In this document: positions 10,985-23,000 of the stretch, one piece after another | Numbering within the stretch: position 1 is the stretch's first letter | Layout of the letters: each line of letters begins with the position of its first letter | Source of the DNA: Caenorhabditis remanei | Taxonomy: Eukaryota > Nematoda > Chromadorea > Rhabditida > Rhabditidae | DNA length: 64,000 nucleotides | Assembly: GCF_010183535.1 (NCBI RefSeq) | Contig: NC_071328.1 | Location: forward strand, 620,001-684,000 | Reading direction: 5' to 3' | The notes under the pieces: generated by a model | What the model was told of the DNA's origin: nothing | Seen by the model: only the letters and a program-made list of their open reading frames with translations | The model's database searches: none | Position numbers and translations under genes: made by a program

Positions 10985-12727
10985 TTATTCCTGTTCAAGC
11001 TCGATGAGAACACCGCCACAATCTTTGGGATGCAAGAACATGACATGTTTTCCGTGTGCTCCGATCTTTGTCTTCTCTCCGAGAGTCCGAATTCCTTTAG
11101 ATCGGACGGCTGAGACTGCCTCTTGAATATCACGAACTTCAATGCAGATATGATGCATTCCACCGTCTTTATTCTTATTCAGAAACGCTTGAATCGGAGA
11201 TTTCTCACCAAATGGATGGAGAAGCTCGATTTTTGAGTTGGGGAGTTCGACGAACACTGTGTAAACTCCGTGCTCTGGTTGGGGCTGAAATAAGCTAATT
11301 AGGAGGGTAATTAGGGAGGGTAATTAAGGTTTTTGACACTTTTAAGAACTTTTGGTTCGTTTGTTGATGTTTGACGAATGGTCAGTTTTCAGCCTAATTG
11401 GCAGAAATTTCTTTCACAACCGAATTTCATTTTGGTTTGGGGGATGTAAACCACCAAAAGAGAACCGGTTTACTTACCCCCATTTGCCATTACTATCCAA
11501 ATTTTGGATTTATTCGTTTATTTGTATGCCAAAGGGGTCGTTATGTATATAGTTATTGGACTTTTCACCACAAAAAAGACAGAAAATTCGAGACGTCGAA
11601 TCGGGGGGCGCTTTGAAATCATGAAACCTTCAGAATCCGGCTACGAGGTGTTCTGAAGTCTTCACTATGAAAAAATGTGAATATTCGGACATTCGGACAC
11701 TCAGACACACAGACAGACGTCTCCCGGACAAACCGACACACAGACAGACTAGGAATCGCTGGTGCGCCTTCGACGCATTCACAATTTCCAGCTGTTCCTG
11801 AATAGACTGGCGTATCTTTGGCGCGTAAGAAACCGTTTTCAGAATCGGCTGGGGCGCCTTGGCCGCGTTTTCTTCGATAGCTGTGAGAACCGATTTCTCC
11901 AGAGACAGAACGTGTCTGGGGCGCCGTCGACGCGAAAATTGGAACTTTCTTTCATCCGTGTCTGTCTGTGTATCTAGATGTCCGCGGGATCTGATTTACA
12001 AAGAATCGCTGGGGCGCCTTTGCCGCGAGCCTGTTTTTCGGTTCTGATAGCCATCTGGGGCGCCTTCGGCGCGTTTTTAGTTTACCTGCCACTTTTCGGA
12101 CTGAAAATTTGAGTTTTTGAAGTTCTTCTGCACTAAAAATACTCATTTTCGAAGTTTTTCAGAGAAAAATGAGGTTTTGGAAAATTAAAAAAAAAAAAAT
12201 TTTTTTGGAAAAATGTGAATTTTTCAGTCTTTTTTCTTTGATTTTAACTATTTTTAGTTGTTTTTCGTGCTTTTGGGTGCCCTTCTATAAGAGGTCACCG
12301 GTCAAAAACCAGAAATCCGAATTGTTTTCGGATTTTTGATTTAAAAAAAGTTTTATCACGATTTTTTGAAATCAAAAACACATTTTAATCGATAAGCTTT
12401 GATCGATTAATAGATTGGGATCAACAAAAAAGTTGTAGATCAAAAAAATGTTTTTCTCGAGGGACCCTCAGCTTACCACAGCCTCGGACACTTTGGCGCC
12501 GAGATTCTTATAGAAATCGGAGGATTTCTTCAAATCCGGAGTAGCGATTGCCACGTGGTTCAGCTTCCCGAGAAGACCGGCCAACGGGTGGGAGGACATT
12601 GACTGAAATTTTTTTTTCTGTAGATCAAAAAAAAATTTTGTTGAAAATCTGAAATGAGACCTACTCTAGCGGAAAGAGCAAGTTTTGCTGAGTTTTTGAG
12701 TGCAAAAACCGAGCGGATTGATGCCAT
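10985..12727 (-). CDS. mce-1: Methylmalonyl-CoA epimerase, mitochondrial
   Basis: The enzyme interconverts the 2R and 2S forms of methylmalonyl-CoA in mitochondrial propionyl-CoA breakdown. Three exons (12665-12727, 12477-12602, 10985-11284) give 162 residues. Exon 1 encodes a basic, serine-rich leader (MASIRSVFALKNSAKLALSA) fit for mitochondrial import. The VOC-fold domain follows: LNHVAIATPDLKKS, GVYTVFVELP, GGMHHICIEV and GGVLIELEQE. N36-H37, the H107-H108 pair and E158/E160 sit where the family binds its divalent metal. A second ATG at residue 23 (MSSHPLAG) is preceded by a TTTCAG acceptor, so a leaderless form by trans-splicing is possible but unproven. All junctions are in frame. The second intron holds tandem GGGGCGCCTT(T/G)G motifs (about 11755-12070). 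Confidence 0.95.
11640..12080. repeat. GGGCGCC motif cluster in the mce-1 intron
   Basis: Within the second intron of the epimerase gene, variants of TCGCTGG(G/T)GCGCCTTTG followed by CCGCG or CGACGC recur about seven times, mixed with GGACAAACCGACACACAGACAG. The core resembles the GGCGCGCC arrays in the NMD3 introns at 60385-60840 and 63290-64000. Confidence 0.6.
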
Positions 12728-13009
12728 CGTTGGGGAGAACTGGAAATTTTAAATTTTTTTCGATTTTTTTTGGAATTTTTGGGCAAAAATCAAGGTTTTT
12801 AGGTGAAAATAAGTGGAAAAATGAAATAAACAACGGCGAAATCAGCAGAAAATGTGATTTTTTCGACGGAAAAGTGGTCAATGGTCACTGGGTGTAAAGT
12901 CTCGTTTTGCACGCACTCATCGTCTTTTTTCATTTCGCAACGACACTCCGATATTCCGCTGGCGCGTGTTGTTTAGCGAATTGTGGGTTTCGGGCAATTT
13001 TGTGGATTT

Positions 13010-14165
13010 TCGAGGTTTTTAATTGATTTCTGTGGTAAAATGTTGATTTTGAAGGTGTTTTATAGTAAAATAAGTAGAAAAAGCGTGTTTTTATGGCTAG
13101 AAACCCAGATTTTGACCCAGAAATGTGAAAATTCGGTTAAAATTGGTATCAGAAATTTTGCTAGCTTCAAAAAATGTTTTTGACATGAAAAACGCCGATT
13201 TTTGAGGTTTTTTATAGTGAAATAGGTAGAAAAAGCGTGTTTTTATGGCTAGAAACCCAGATTTTGACCCAGAAATGTGAAAATTCGGTTGAAATCGATG
13301 CCATTGAGTCGTCCAGCTTCAAAAATGTTTTCGGCATGAAAAACACATTTTTGAAGGTTTTTTATAGTAAAATAAGTGGAAAAAGCATGTTTGTATGCCT
13401 AGAAAGCTTAATTTTGACCAAAAAACCATGTCATTTCACTGAAATCGGTATCGGACAGTCGTCTTGGTTTAAAAAATGTTTTCGGCATGAAAAACACATT
13501 CTTGAAGGTTTTTTTTATGAAATAGGTAGAAAAAGCATGTTTTATTGTCTAGAAATCGAAATTTTGACCCTAAAATGGAAAAATTCTGGTGAAATCGACG
13601 CCTTGCTTCAAAAAATGTTTTCAGCATGATTAAAAAAAATTTCTGTTAAAATAGGAAGAATGAACGTGTTTTATGTCTAAAACTCTCTAAAACTCAACAT
13701 TTTGACCAGAAAACCATGTCATTCCACTGAAATCTATGTCGGAAAGTCGCCCCAAGTGTTTTCGCCATAAAAACTGATTTTTAAAGGTTTTTTTTTAGTG
13801 ATATAAGTAGAAAAGGCGTGTTTTTATGTCTAGAAACCCAAATTTTGGCCCTAAAATGGAAAAATTCTGGTGAAATCGACGCTTTGCTTAAAAAATGTTT
13901 TCAGCATGAAAAACATGATTTTTTAAAGAAAATTTCTGTTAAAATAGGTAGAAAAAGAGAGTTTTTATGCCTAGAAACCCAAATTTTGACACCAAAATGC
14001 GAAAATTCTGGTGAAATCGATGCCATTGAGTCGTCCAGCTTCAAAAAGTGTTTTCGGCACAAAAATGCCGATTTTGAAGGTTTTTTATAGTGAAATAGGT
14101 AGAAAAAGAGAGTTTTTATGTCTAGAAACCCGAATTTTGACACCAAAATGCAAAAATTCTGGTGA
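13010..14165 (+). repeat. Tandem array, about eight units of about 150 bp
   Basis: Each unit carries GGTAGAAAAAG(C/A)GTGTTTTTATG, CTAGAAACCCA(G/A)ATTTTGACC, GGTGAAATCGATGCC and a TTCAAAAA(A)TGTTTTCGGCATGAAAAAC block. Units start near 13050, 13205, 13350, 13505, 13640, 13790, 13930 and 14075 and have drifted by substitutions and small deletions. The array fills most of the divergent gap between mce-1 and NDUFB7. Some frames stay open across several units, which follows from the periodicity and does not indicate a gene. Confidence 0.8.
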
Positions 14166-14465
14166 AAAACTCAATTTTTTCAACTATTTTAGTGAGAAAA
14201 TTGACAAAATATGAATGTCTGAGTTGAAAACCCGGATTTCCACTCGTTCTCAGCTCTAAATTTGCAGGTTTTCCCAATTTTACAGTAGAAATAGCAAAAG
14301 TTTCAATTTTCCACCGAATTCCCTACAAAAACTCGATTTCTAAGCTAAAATCCCGGATTTCCACTCATTTTCGCCTTCAAAAGTGCATTTTTTCCACTCC
14401 GAACCCGTTTTTTCCTCCGTTTCCACACAAAAATGCTCAAAACTTTCCCAAATTTGCAGCCTATC

Positions 14466-16856
14466 ATGGGAACTAAACTGTCCGTCTCTTTGGAAGGAGC
14501 CAACAGTCCAGAAGTTGCGCCACGTGTCGACAGACCGCCCACCTTCGATCCTCAATATGGATTCGAGCGACCGAGAAAGGTTTTTTCAGCGAAATTTGAT
14601 GAAAATTGCTTTTTAAAGTCAAAATGCGTTTTCTAGACGGAAAACTGGCGAAAATCGTACTTTTTGAGTGAAAAATGCTATTTCTTAGCTATTTTCGCCT
14701 CAAAAACTCAATTTTTTAACTCAAAAATCGTATATTTGATTCCAGGTTCGCGAAATGAAGGCCACTTGGGAAGAGATGGAGCAGTGGAAGTTGAAACCGG
14801 CTCAACGTGACTATTGTGCTCATCATTTGATTTCACTCATGAAGTGTCAGGTAGGAGTGGAAAATATCGAATTTTCAGCGAAAAAATCGGAGAATTTCAG
14901 TCGAAAAACCTTAAAAGTGTTGAAAAATTCGGTCAATTTCTCCGAAAAATCTGGATTTTCAGCAATAAAATATCGTCAGACACTCATTTGACTGTGTAAT
15001 TGAGCGAATTTGGCATTTCCAACGCTCAAAAACCTGAAAATCATTGTCAAATATCATTTTTTTTCGATAAAAATGATGATTTTAAACAAAGTTTTTGAAG
15101 TAAAAATGCAAATTTTCATCTGGAAACGTTCTAAAACTCAATAGAATCTGTCTGTCTGTCTGTATATCTGGATGTCCATTCAACAGTCGAATTCCAGCGA
15201 TAAATCTCTCATTTCTGACCCATAACATGCGTCGATGGCGCCCCAGCCTGTTTGAGTACTAAAAACCTGAAATTTCCTTGCAAAAATCAATTTTTTGAGC
15301 CGTTTCAGCCAAAAATGGACAAAAAATGCATTTTCAGAGCTAAAAACCCGGATTTCTACTCGATTTTTGCTCGAAATGTGCATATTTAATCAATTTTCTG
15401 TGCTAAAACTCGAATTTACACACATTTTCAACGCTAAATATGCAATTTTCCCCAATTTTTTCATATAAATAGCGAAAGTTTGCGATTTTCCAGTCATTTT
15501 CACCTTCAAAATCAGCTATAAATCTCGAAAAAAATAGTAATTTTTCAAAAATCGATTTTAATTTCCACTCAAAAAGTTCAAATTTCCACTAATTTTCAGC
15601 CCTAAAAGTGCAAAATTCCCTATTTATAGCGAAAATTTGCAATTTTTCACTCAATTTTCCCCATTTTCAGACCCAAAACGCTCCAAAGCTGTAAATTACA
15701 AGCAAAAATCGATTTTTCCACCTTTTTTAACCGAAATTAAATCAAAAAACCCGGATTTCCACTCATTTTCACCTCCAAAAATGCGTTTTTAATCAATTTT
15801 CTTGAAATAATCCAATTTTTCACTCACAAGGGAACCTTTTAAGTGGTCCTTAATGCCAGCAAAAACGACATATACAGGGTGAAAGAGCATGTTTCAAAAC
15901 CTATAAATCAACTTTCAAAAGTTGCTTCCGTGACCTGTAAGTGTCAGAAATTGCCATCTGAAAATTGACCATCTTTACCATTGATTTGCTGCATTTCGCC
16001 CTCTCGCCTCCTCCAAATCCTATCACGTTTGTAATAAACTGCGGCGACACTTTAAAAACGTGTTCGGATGGCGCAGGTGGTTAGCGTTTAGGTGGAGGAA
16101 ATTTTTGGGCTGGTTCGACCCCTTCGCCATTTTTTTCTTTTTTTTTGTTTGATTTCTTTTTTTTTCCAGTTTTTTTTTCAATGTTTTTCTGGAAGCTATC
16201 ATAAAAGATTTTTCACCTCCATCTGTCAACCGGCAGATCTCTCTTATAATCATCAATTGAAAGGGATTCAGAAGAAAATCACGTTGATGGTGGTACAAAA
16301 AAGACTTACATGATATCTTTCAAAAAACATTGAAAAAAACTGGAAAAAAGAAATCAAACAAAAAAAAAGAAAAAAATGGCGAAGGAGTCGAACCAGCCCA
16401 AAAACTTCCTCCACCTAAACGCTAACCACTTGCGCCATCCGAACACGTTTTTAAAGTGTCGCCGCAGTTTATTACAAACGTGATAGGATTTGGAGGAGGC
16501 GAGAGGGCGAAATGCAGCAAATCTATGGTAAAAATGGTCAATTTTCAGATGGCAATTTCTGACACTTACAGGTCACGGAAGCAACTTTTGAAAGTTGATT
16601 TATAGGTTTTGAAACATGCTCTTTCACCCTGTATAGGGCGTTTTTGCTGGCATTAAGGACCACTTAAAAGGTTCCCTTGTCAATTTTCCTCATTTTTCAG
16701 ACCCAAAACGCTCCATTCGCTGGTCATGCGTGTGACGGAGAGCGTGGAGCATGGGACAAATGTGAATACGAGGATCACATTTCGAGAATCAAAGAATTCG
16801 AACGAGAGAGACGTCTGTTGCAGAGACAAGCGAGAAAAGAGGCTGTTAGTGCTTAA
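14466..16856 (+). CDS. NADH dehydrogenase (complex I) subunit NDUFB7/B18
   Basis: This is an accessory subunit of mitochondrial complex I on the intermembrane-space side. Three exons (14466-14579, 14746-14850, 16701-16856) give 124 residues. The CHCH fold is plain: C-x9-C in DYCAHHLISLMKC and a second C-x9-C in ACDGERGAWDKCEYED, as in human NDUFB7, with the usual glycine next to the initiator Met (MGTKLSVS) allowing N-myristoylation. It ends in a charged helix (EFERERRLLQRQARKEA). The 1.85-kb second intron contains a large foldback element (15826-16680) and, at 15662-15685, a copy of the exon 3 acceptor region. The next gene starts 215 bp downstream on the same strand, suggesting an operon. 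C. elegans D2030.4 is the remembered counterpart. Confidence 0.93.
15662..15685 (+). repeat. Echo of the NDUFB7 exon 3 acceptor and first 15 bp
   Basis: The string CATTTTCAGACCCAAAACGC followed by TCCA repeats the true acceptor and exon start at 16692-16715, 1,030 bp upstream in the same intron. The CAG is intact, so it is a potential decoy acceptor. Similarity stops after 15 exon bases. Confidence 0.75.
16062..16136 (+). other. tRNA-like Pol III promoter block, left arm
   Basis: TGGCGCAGGTGG (16069-16080) resembles a tRNA A box and GGTTCGACCCC (16112-16122) a B box. The spacing between them is about 31 bp, and a run of seven Ts (16130-16136) follows, as at a Pol III terminator. The acceptor and T stems do not pair well, so this is not a functional tRNA. 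It is more likely a tRNA-derived (SINE-like) fragment. Confidence 0.5.
16373..16445 (-). other. tRNA-like Pol III promoter block, right arm
   Basis: This is the reverse-complement partner of 16062-16136. Read on the minus strand, A box TGGCGCAAGTGG (16426-16437) is closer to the consensus than in the left arm. B box GGTTCGACTCC lies at 16384-16394 and a T run follows. If either arm is transcribed by Pol III, the transcripts run towards each other across the loop. Confidence 0.5.
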
Positions 16857-17071
16857 AATAGAGCATTTTTGAGTGATTTTTCGGATTTTTTTGGTTTTTT
16901 TTAATAGAAATAGTTTTAATGCGTCTCCTCTCCTCTGAATATTCGATAAATCTTGATTTTATCCATTTATATCTCATTTTCTATGTATTTTTCAAATCTT
17001 TTATCTGAAATTATTGATTTTTTACCTTTTTCTGATTATTTTTATCTAAAACGCCCTAAAATATTCCAGAA
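16857..17071 (+). promoter_or_regulatory. Intercistronic spacer, possible operon with SL2 site
   Basis: Only 215 bp separate the NDUFB7 stop from the next start codon on the same strand. The spacer is T-rich, has an ATAAAT near 16946 but no exact AATAAA, and ends with ATATTCCAG two bases before the ATG. Short spacing plus an acceptor immediately before the start is the usual picture of a Caenorhabditis operon. RNA evidence is not available. Confidence 0.5.
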
Positions 17072-20000
17072 ATGTCGATAGACATTCAGAAAATAGTGCA
17101 GGCGACGTTGGTTGGCAAACCGGAGCACGATGAGCAGGTGAGTGACTGAAAAGTGTTGAAATTATGCTTTTTCAGCTATTTTATGGTGAAAAACAGCTAG
17201 AAAAAGGACGTTTTTTGACTGAAAACTGCTAAAAATGGGATTTTTAGATGGTTTTTTTCTTTTTTTTTTGGGTAAAAAGAGAATTTTCTCCACAGAAAAA
17301 AGTGAAAAATGATATTTTTGACACGAAAATGACGATTTCCGATGATTTCTTGCTAAAAACCTTGATATTTTTACTGGAAATCGGTGAAAAATCAGATTTT
17401 TCTCAAAAAACAGTTTGAAAATTAGAGTTTACAGCTATTTTTCACCAAAATTGGCCGAAAAAGCGACTTAAAATGAAGTTGTTTGTCTGAAAATTGCCGA
17501 ACAATGACAGAAAAAGGTCATTTTTCATCCAAAAAATCACTTTTTCACTCAAAAACTGCTAAAAATAACTTTGAAAGCAGATTTTTGACCTAGTTTTGTG
17601 CATTTTTGACTGGAAAACGCGATTTTTGGGCTTAAAATTAATCAAAATTGCTTTCCAAACACTCAATTTCTAAACATTCGTCTCGCTTGTCAAACGGAAG
17701 TTTTGGTTTGGAAATCATCCAAAAATTCTGCTTAAAATGCCAATTTTAGCCGTTTTTCTCTCAAAAAAATTCAGATTTTTCAGTCTAAATTCACTCAATT
17801 TTCTGACATTCATCGATTGTCTGAAACTGAAACTTTACTCGAAAACTTCTAAAAATGACTTTAAAAAAAGCAGAATTAACAATAAAAACCCCTGATTTTG
17901 GACATTTTTGGCTCAAACATGCGATAAAATCTATCAAAATAACTCTCCAAACCTTCAATTCACTCAAATTTCCATCATTTCCAACTATTTTCAGTCATTT
18001 TCCATCCAAAAATTAATTTTCTGTCTCGAAAACTGTTTAAAGGCGTTTTTGGTTCAAAAATACTTAAAATTTCAGATTTTTTGTGCCAAAATCTTCAAAA
18101 ATTCCCTCATTTTTCAGACATTCATCGATTGTCTGAAACTGGTTGGTTCGAATCGTTCACCAAAAGAAAAGGAGCTGGGATTTGCTCTTCTGTCTCGAAT
18201 GGTAATCAAGACGTCTCCTCAGTCGCTTCGTCTCGTTCAGACTCGTCTCGCCAATCGATTTGCTCAGATCTCTGATCATTTTCAGTTTTCTGGGGCTCTA
18301 TTCGTTCGAGAAGTTCTTGTTAGAAATCCGACGGCTGGAGATCTTCATTCGGTTACTGTATTCAAAATTATTCTCAATTCTATTGATGCGGGCGTCCAAT
18401 CGATGGATCCGACTGTCAGAAGTCTCGCTGCTGAGTTATTCGGATTGAGAGTTTCGAATCAGAATTTGAGTCTTTTATTGAACACTTTGGATGTGTTGTT
18501 GACGACGAAGACTAAGATCAAGAATGTATCGAATGGTACGGAAACTGATAATTACTGAAAATCGCTATTTTAGACTCAAAAATCGTATTTTTTCATCTAT
18601 ATTTGGCGTTTGAAGCTGAAAATCATAGAAAACTGGCTGAAAATCGCGATTTTAGACTCAAAAATCGTAATTTTCATCTATATGTGGCGTTTGAATCTGA
18701 AAATCATAGAAAACTGGCTGAAAATCGCTGTTTTAGACTCAAAAATCGTAATTTTCATCTATATTTGACGTTTGAATCTGAAAATCATAGAAAACTGGCT
18801 GAAAATCGCTGTTTTAGACTCAAAAGTCGTAATTTTTCATCTATATTTGGCGTTTGAAGCTGAAAATCGCTATTTTCAGCTGGATTTTAGAGTTTTTTCT
18901 CCGAATTTTTGTGATTTGAATCTGAAAATCGCCATTTTAGACTCAAAAATCGTATTTTCCATATATAATGAGCGTTTGAAGCTGAAAATCGCTATTTTAG
19001 CCTATTTTCAGCCTCAATCGCTTCATATGCAAAATTGCGAATTATAAGCCTAAAATTGCTATTTTCAGCCAATTTTCAGCGATTTTCAGCTGGATTTTAG
19101 AGATTTTTCACCTATATTTGGCGTTTGACGCTGAAAATCGCTATTTTCAGCTAGTTTTCAGATATTTTCAGCTTCAAACACTTCATAAGACTGTAAAATT
19201 GCGATTTTTGAGTGCAAAACACATCATATAAGCTCAATTTTAAGCCTAAATCGCTGTTTTAGACTCAAAAATCGTAATTTTTCATCTATATTTGGTGTTT
19301 GAAGCTGAAAATAGCGATTTTCAGCTAGTTTTCAGATATTTTCAGCTTCAAACGCTTCATAAGAATGTAAAATTGCGAATTTTAAGCCTAAAATCGCTAT
19401 TTTGAGCGAATTTTCAGCGATTTTCAGCTGGATTTTAGAGTTTTTTCCCGAATTTTTGTGTTTTGAATCTGAAAATCGCGATTTTCAGCTGTAATTTCAA
19501 ATTCCAGACGTTCTGCAACTCTCGACCCTTGGTGTGACTTCCCACCGTACCTCTCTAACGTGTCTTCTTTTCGAAGTGCTCGCAGTGTCACTTGGATATG
19601 CTCCGAGAGTCGACAAATCGAATGTCGATAAACGATTGTCTGTCGATCGGAAAGATATCATTCGAGTCATTGAAATGGGAATTCGGAATCCGTCGACTAC
19701 TCGTTCGGCTGCATTCACCGCGTTGAGATCTCTCTGTCTCAATGCGAAATACTCGTTGATTCCTATGGTAAGAGGATCTGAAAATCGCTGAAATTGATGA
19801 TAAAATCCCTCCAAAAATCGGATTTTTTCATTTTCGACTCGAAAAATGGGATTTTCAGCCTAGAAATTAGATTTTTGAAGGACAACTATACTTTCTCAAT
19901 GCGAAATACTCGTTGATTCCTATGGTAAGAGGATCTGAAAAAGTAGTGAATTTCTGCGATTTTTGAGCCGTTTTTAATCAATTTTTGATGATTTTCACGC

Positions 20001-23000
20001 AAAATTAGATAAAATGCCGAAAAATACAAATTTTCCACCGTAAATTGAATTGCGCCGAAATTTGGGTCGAAATAGGTTAAAAATATAGATTTTCCGCGAT
20101 TTTTGAGTCAAAACTTGGTAAAAACACCCGAAAATGCCAATTTCTATCTTAAAATTGAAGATTATCTGCGATTTTTAAAAAATATTTAAAAAATAGATGT
20201 TTTTGAGACCAATCGATTCGATTTTTCAAATTCTAGCACAATTTTCTATGAATTTGGTGCAAAAATTGGGTAGAAATCTGATTTCTAGTCGAAAAACTCG
20301 ACTTTTCGAATAATTTCAGCCATTTTTGAATCTGAAATCGATCCCAAAATACAGTTTTTATGCTTAAAAATCCATAAAATGACTACTCGTTCGGCTGCAT
20401 TCACCGCGTTGAGATCTCTCTGTCTCAATGCGAAATATTCATTGATTCCTATGGTAAGAGGATCTGAAAATCGCTGAAATTGATGGGAAAATCGAGTTTT
20501 CTCACTGGAAATCGGATTTTTTTCATTTTCAACTCGAAAAATATGGAGAAAAAATGGGATTTTCAGCCTAGAAATTAGATTTTTGAAGGGAAAACCTACT
20601 TCTTCAAGCACAAAAACTATAATTTTGGAGCTCTTGAACCGATTTTAAATTTAAACATCGCTGAAATTGTTCGTAATTTTTTACTTTGTTTTTTTGCGAG
20701 ATTTCCCACTAGAAATCGAATTTTTTGCGAAAAATTTACATTTTTAATTAAATTTCTGGGTAAATTGCTAATTTTTGAATGAAAATTATCAGAAATTGAC
20801 GAAAAAACGGCGTTACAATTAAAAAATGCTGAAATTATTCAATTTTCAGCTAGAATTTGAAAAATCGGACCTAAAAATCTTATTTCCAGGCTGTAAATTC
20901 CATTTTTCTTCGTATTTTTGAACATAAACTGCCAAAAATCCGATTTCTAGTGGGAAAACTCGATATTCCGAACAATTTTTGTCAATTACAGCAATTTTTA
21001 AATCTCAAATCAATTCAAAAACCATGAAAATGTACATTTTTCAGTGAAAATCTCATTTTTCTTCATATTTTTTGCCTGGAAATATCAAAAAATTCCCATT
21101 TTCAGAACTTTTCCCCACCCAAAAATCGTGATTTTTACTGCATTTCTTGCATTTTTTTTTGGAATTTGTTCATAAAATGTACATTTTCTCTGAAAAATGT
21201 GGATTTTTCAGCGAAAATCTCCCGTTTTCTGCACATTTTTTTACTGAAAGTGGTCAAAAATCCCAATTTTCATCGCCTAAACCCAATTTTTTTTCTAATT
21301 CAGATCGGTCGAATCGTGTCGACGCTGATCTCAGAATTGGAGACTCCAGATGTCGATTTGATGAAGACATTGGCATTCATTGCGAAGACGTATGGACCCA
21401 TCACTTCGACTATTCACAAACATTTCTACGTCATTTTTACCGCGTTGAAACGTCCGATGCACGAATTGGATTACGGTAGCCACGTGGCTGATCTACTTTC
21501 GACTATCATCGAATCGTCGGCTGGATTGATTAAGCCAGAAGTGTTCGTCACAGTTCAGAAGGCTGTTTGTGAGGTAAATCGAATGGAAATGACGGTTTTG
21601 AAGTGGAAAATGCGATTTTCATCAATTTTTGAGGCGGAAATAGCCTTGAATGTGGTGAAAATCGATAAAAATCCTCTAAATTGAAGTATTTTTCACGATT
21701 TTCAGTCAAATTTGAGTGGTTTTCAGCTAAAATTGGCTGAAAATCGCGGATGGCCGAACTTTTTTAAACGATGATTTTCAGTCAAATTTTTCTTATTTTG
21801 AGCGTAAATCGGCTGAAAATAGCTGAAATTTCATAGCATTTCAGCCAAAAACTTCAAAATTCTGCTAATAAGAGTCATTTGTCCTGCTCTTTTGCACTTT
21901 TGACGTCGAAAATGTGACTTTTGTCAATTTTAGACACTGAAACAGCCTTGAATGTGGTGAAAATCGATAAACATCATCAAAATTGAAGTATTTTATGCGA
22001 TTTTCAGTCAAATTTGAGTGGTTTTGAGCTGAAATTGGCTGAAAATCGCTAATGGCCGAACTTTTTCTATTTTCAGATTCTAGGCCAGCAGACGGAAAGC
22101 TCTTCTTCGCTGGCCTAGAAATCCAAACAGAGAAAAGCTCGGCCATCATTAATTCCGGGCATTTTTCAGTCTGAAAATAGCGTTTGAGGCTGAAAATAGC
22201 TGAAATTTATATTTTTTACAAATTACCAGATTTTCAGCTAATTTAGGCTCAAAATCATACAAAATTTCTCTGAAAATCGCTTCAAAATCATTAATTTCTT
22301 TGTGTTTGAACGATGTAGAAAAATGCAGTTTTGGCACTTTGAAAACTGATTTTCACTCGATTTCCCCGATTAAAAGGCTGAAATCCCCCTCAAAAACTGC
22401 AAGAAATAGGTTGAAATTATGAAAAATATGGAATTTTCGCTGAAATTTGCAGTTTTTGGCTGAAAATTGGGCTTTTTCAATAAATTTCAATTTAAATTGC
22501 CTGGAAATCTTGAAATTCGGTGAAGATGAAGTTTTATCTATTTTCAGCGAATTCCGGAAAATCGATTCAAAATTGCAACAAATTTCAATTTGAATCAGCT
22601 GAAAATCTTGAAATTTGTTGGAAATATATGAAATTGCAGCTATTTTCAGCCTATTTAGGCTTAAAGTCACAAAAATTTCTCTGAAAATCGCTTCAAAATC
22701 GCTAGAAATCTCAATTTCTTTGAGTTTGAAAGTGCTGAAACTGGAAAAATGCAGTTATCAAAAAAACTCAAAAAACTAATTTTCACTCGATTTCCGCTAT
22801 TTCAAGGTTTGAATTTCATCAAAAATCTGGAATTTTCGCCGAAAATTGCTTGAGACCATCCAAATTTTCAGTCAGCCATAATGCACCCGGACGAATCAAT
22901 GTATCTGCAATTGCTCGCCGCGTTCTTGGCTCTCAACAATGAATTCGTTCCGTCTCCACTTCAAATCGCTCGTCACGTCGTCGCCCGAACCAATTCCAGA

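Larger units (their letters stand above)
15826..16680. mobile_element. 855-bp foldback element in the NDUFB7 intron
   Basis: The arms (about 15826-16206 and 16308-16680) are reverse complements over about 370 bp with few mismatches, starting ACAAGGGAACCTTTTAAGTG. The unpaired middle is about 100 bp. Each arm carries a tRNA-like block followed by a T run, annotated separately. There is no coding capacity for a transposase. The near identity of the arms suggests recent origin or gene conversion. No target duplication was settled. Confidence 0.85.

Noticed and set aside
13237..14214. 130- and 90-codon frames in the 150-bp array
   Set aside because: They come from the periodic sequence; the same words recur with stops in other units.
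16062..16136. A genuine tRNA gene
   Set aside because: A and B boxes are present but the acceptor, anticodon and T stems do not pair, and the copy is part of a foldback element.
20382..20453. An extra coding exon of the HEAT-like gene
   Set aside because: No acceptor precedes it and it repeats exon 3 residues; the exon 3 to exon 4 join is already in frame.
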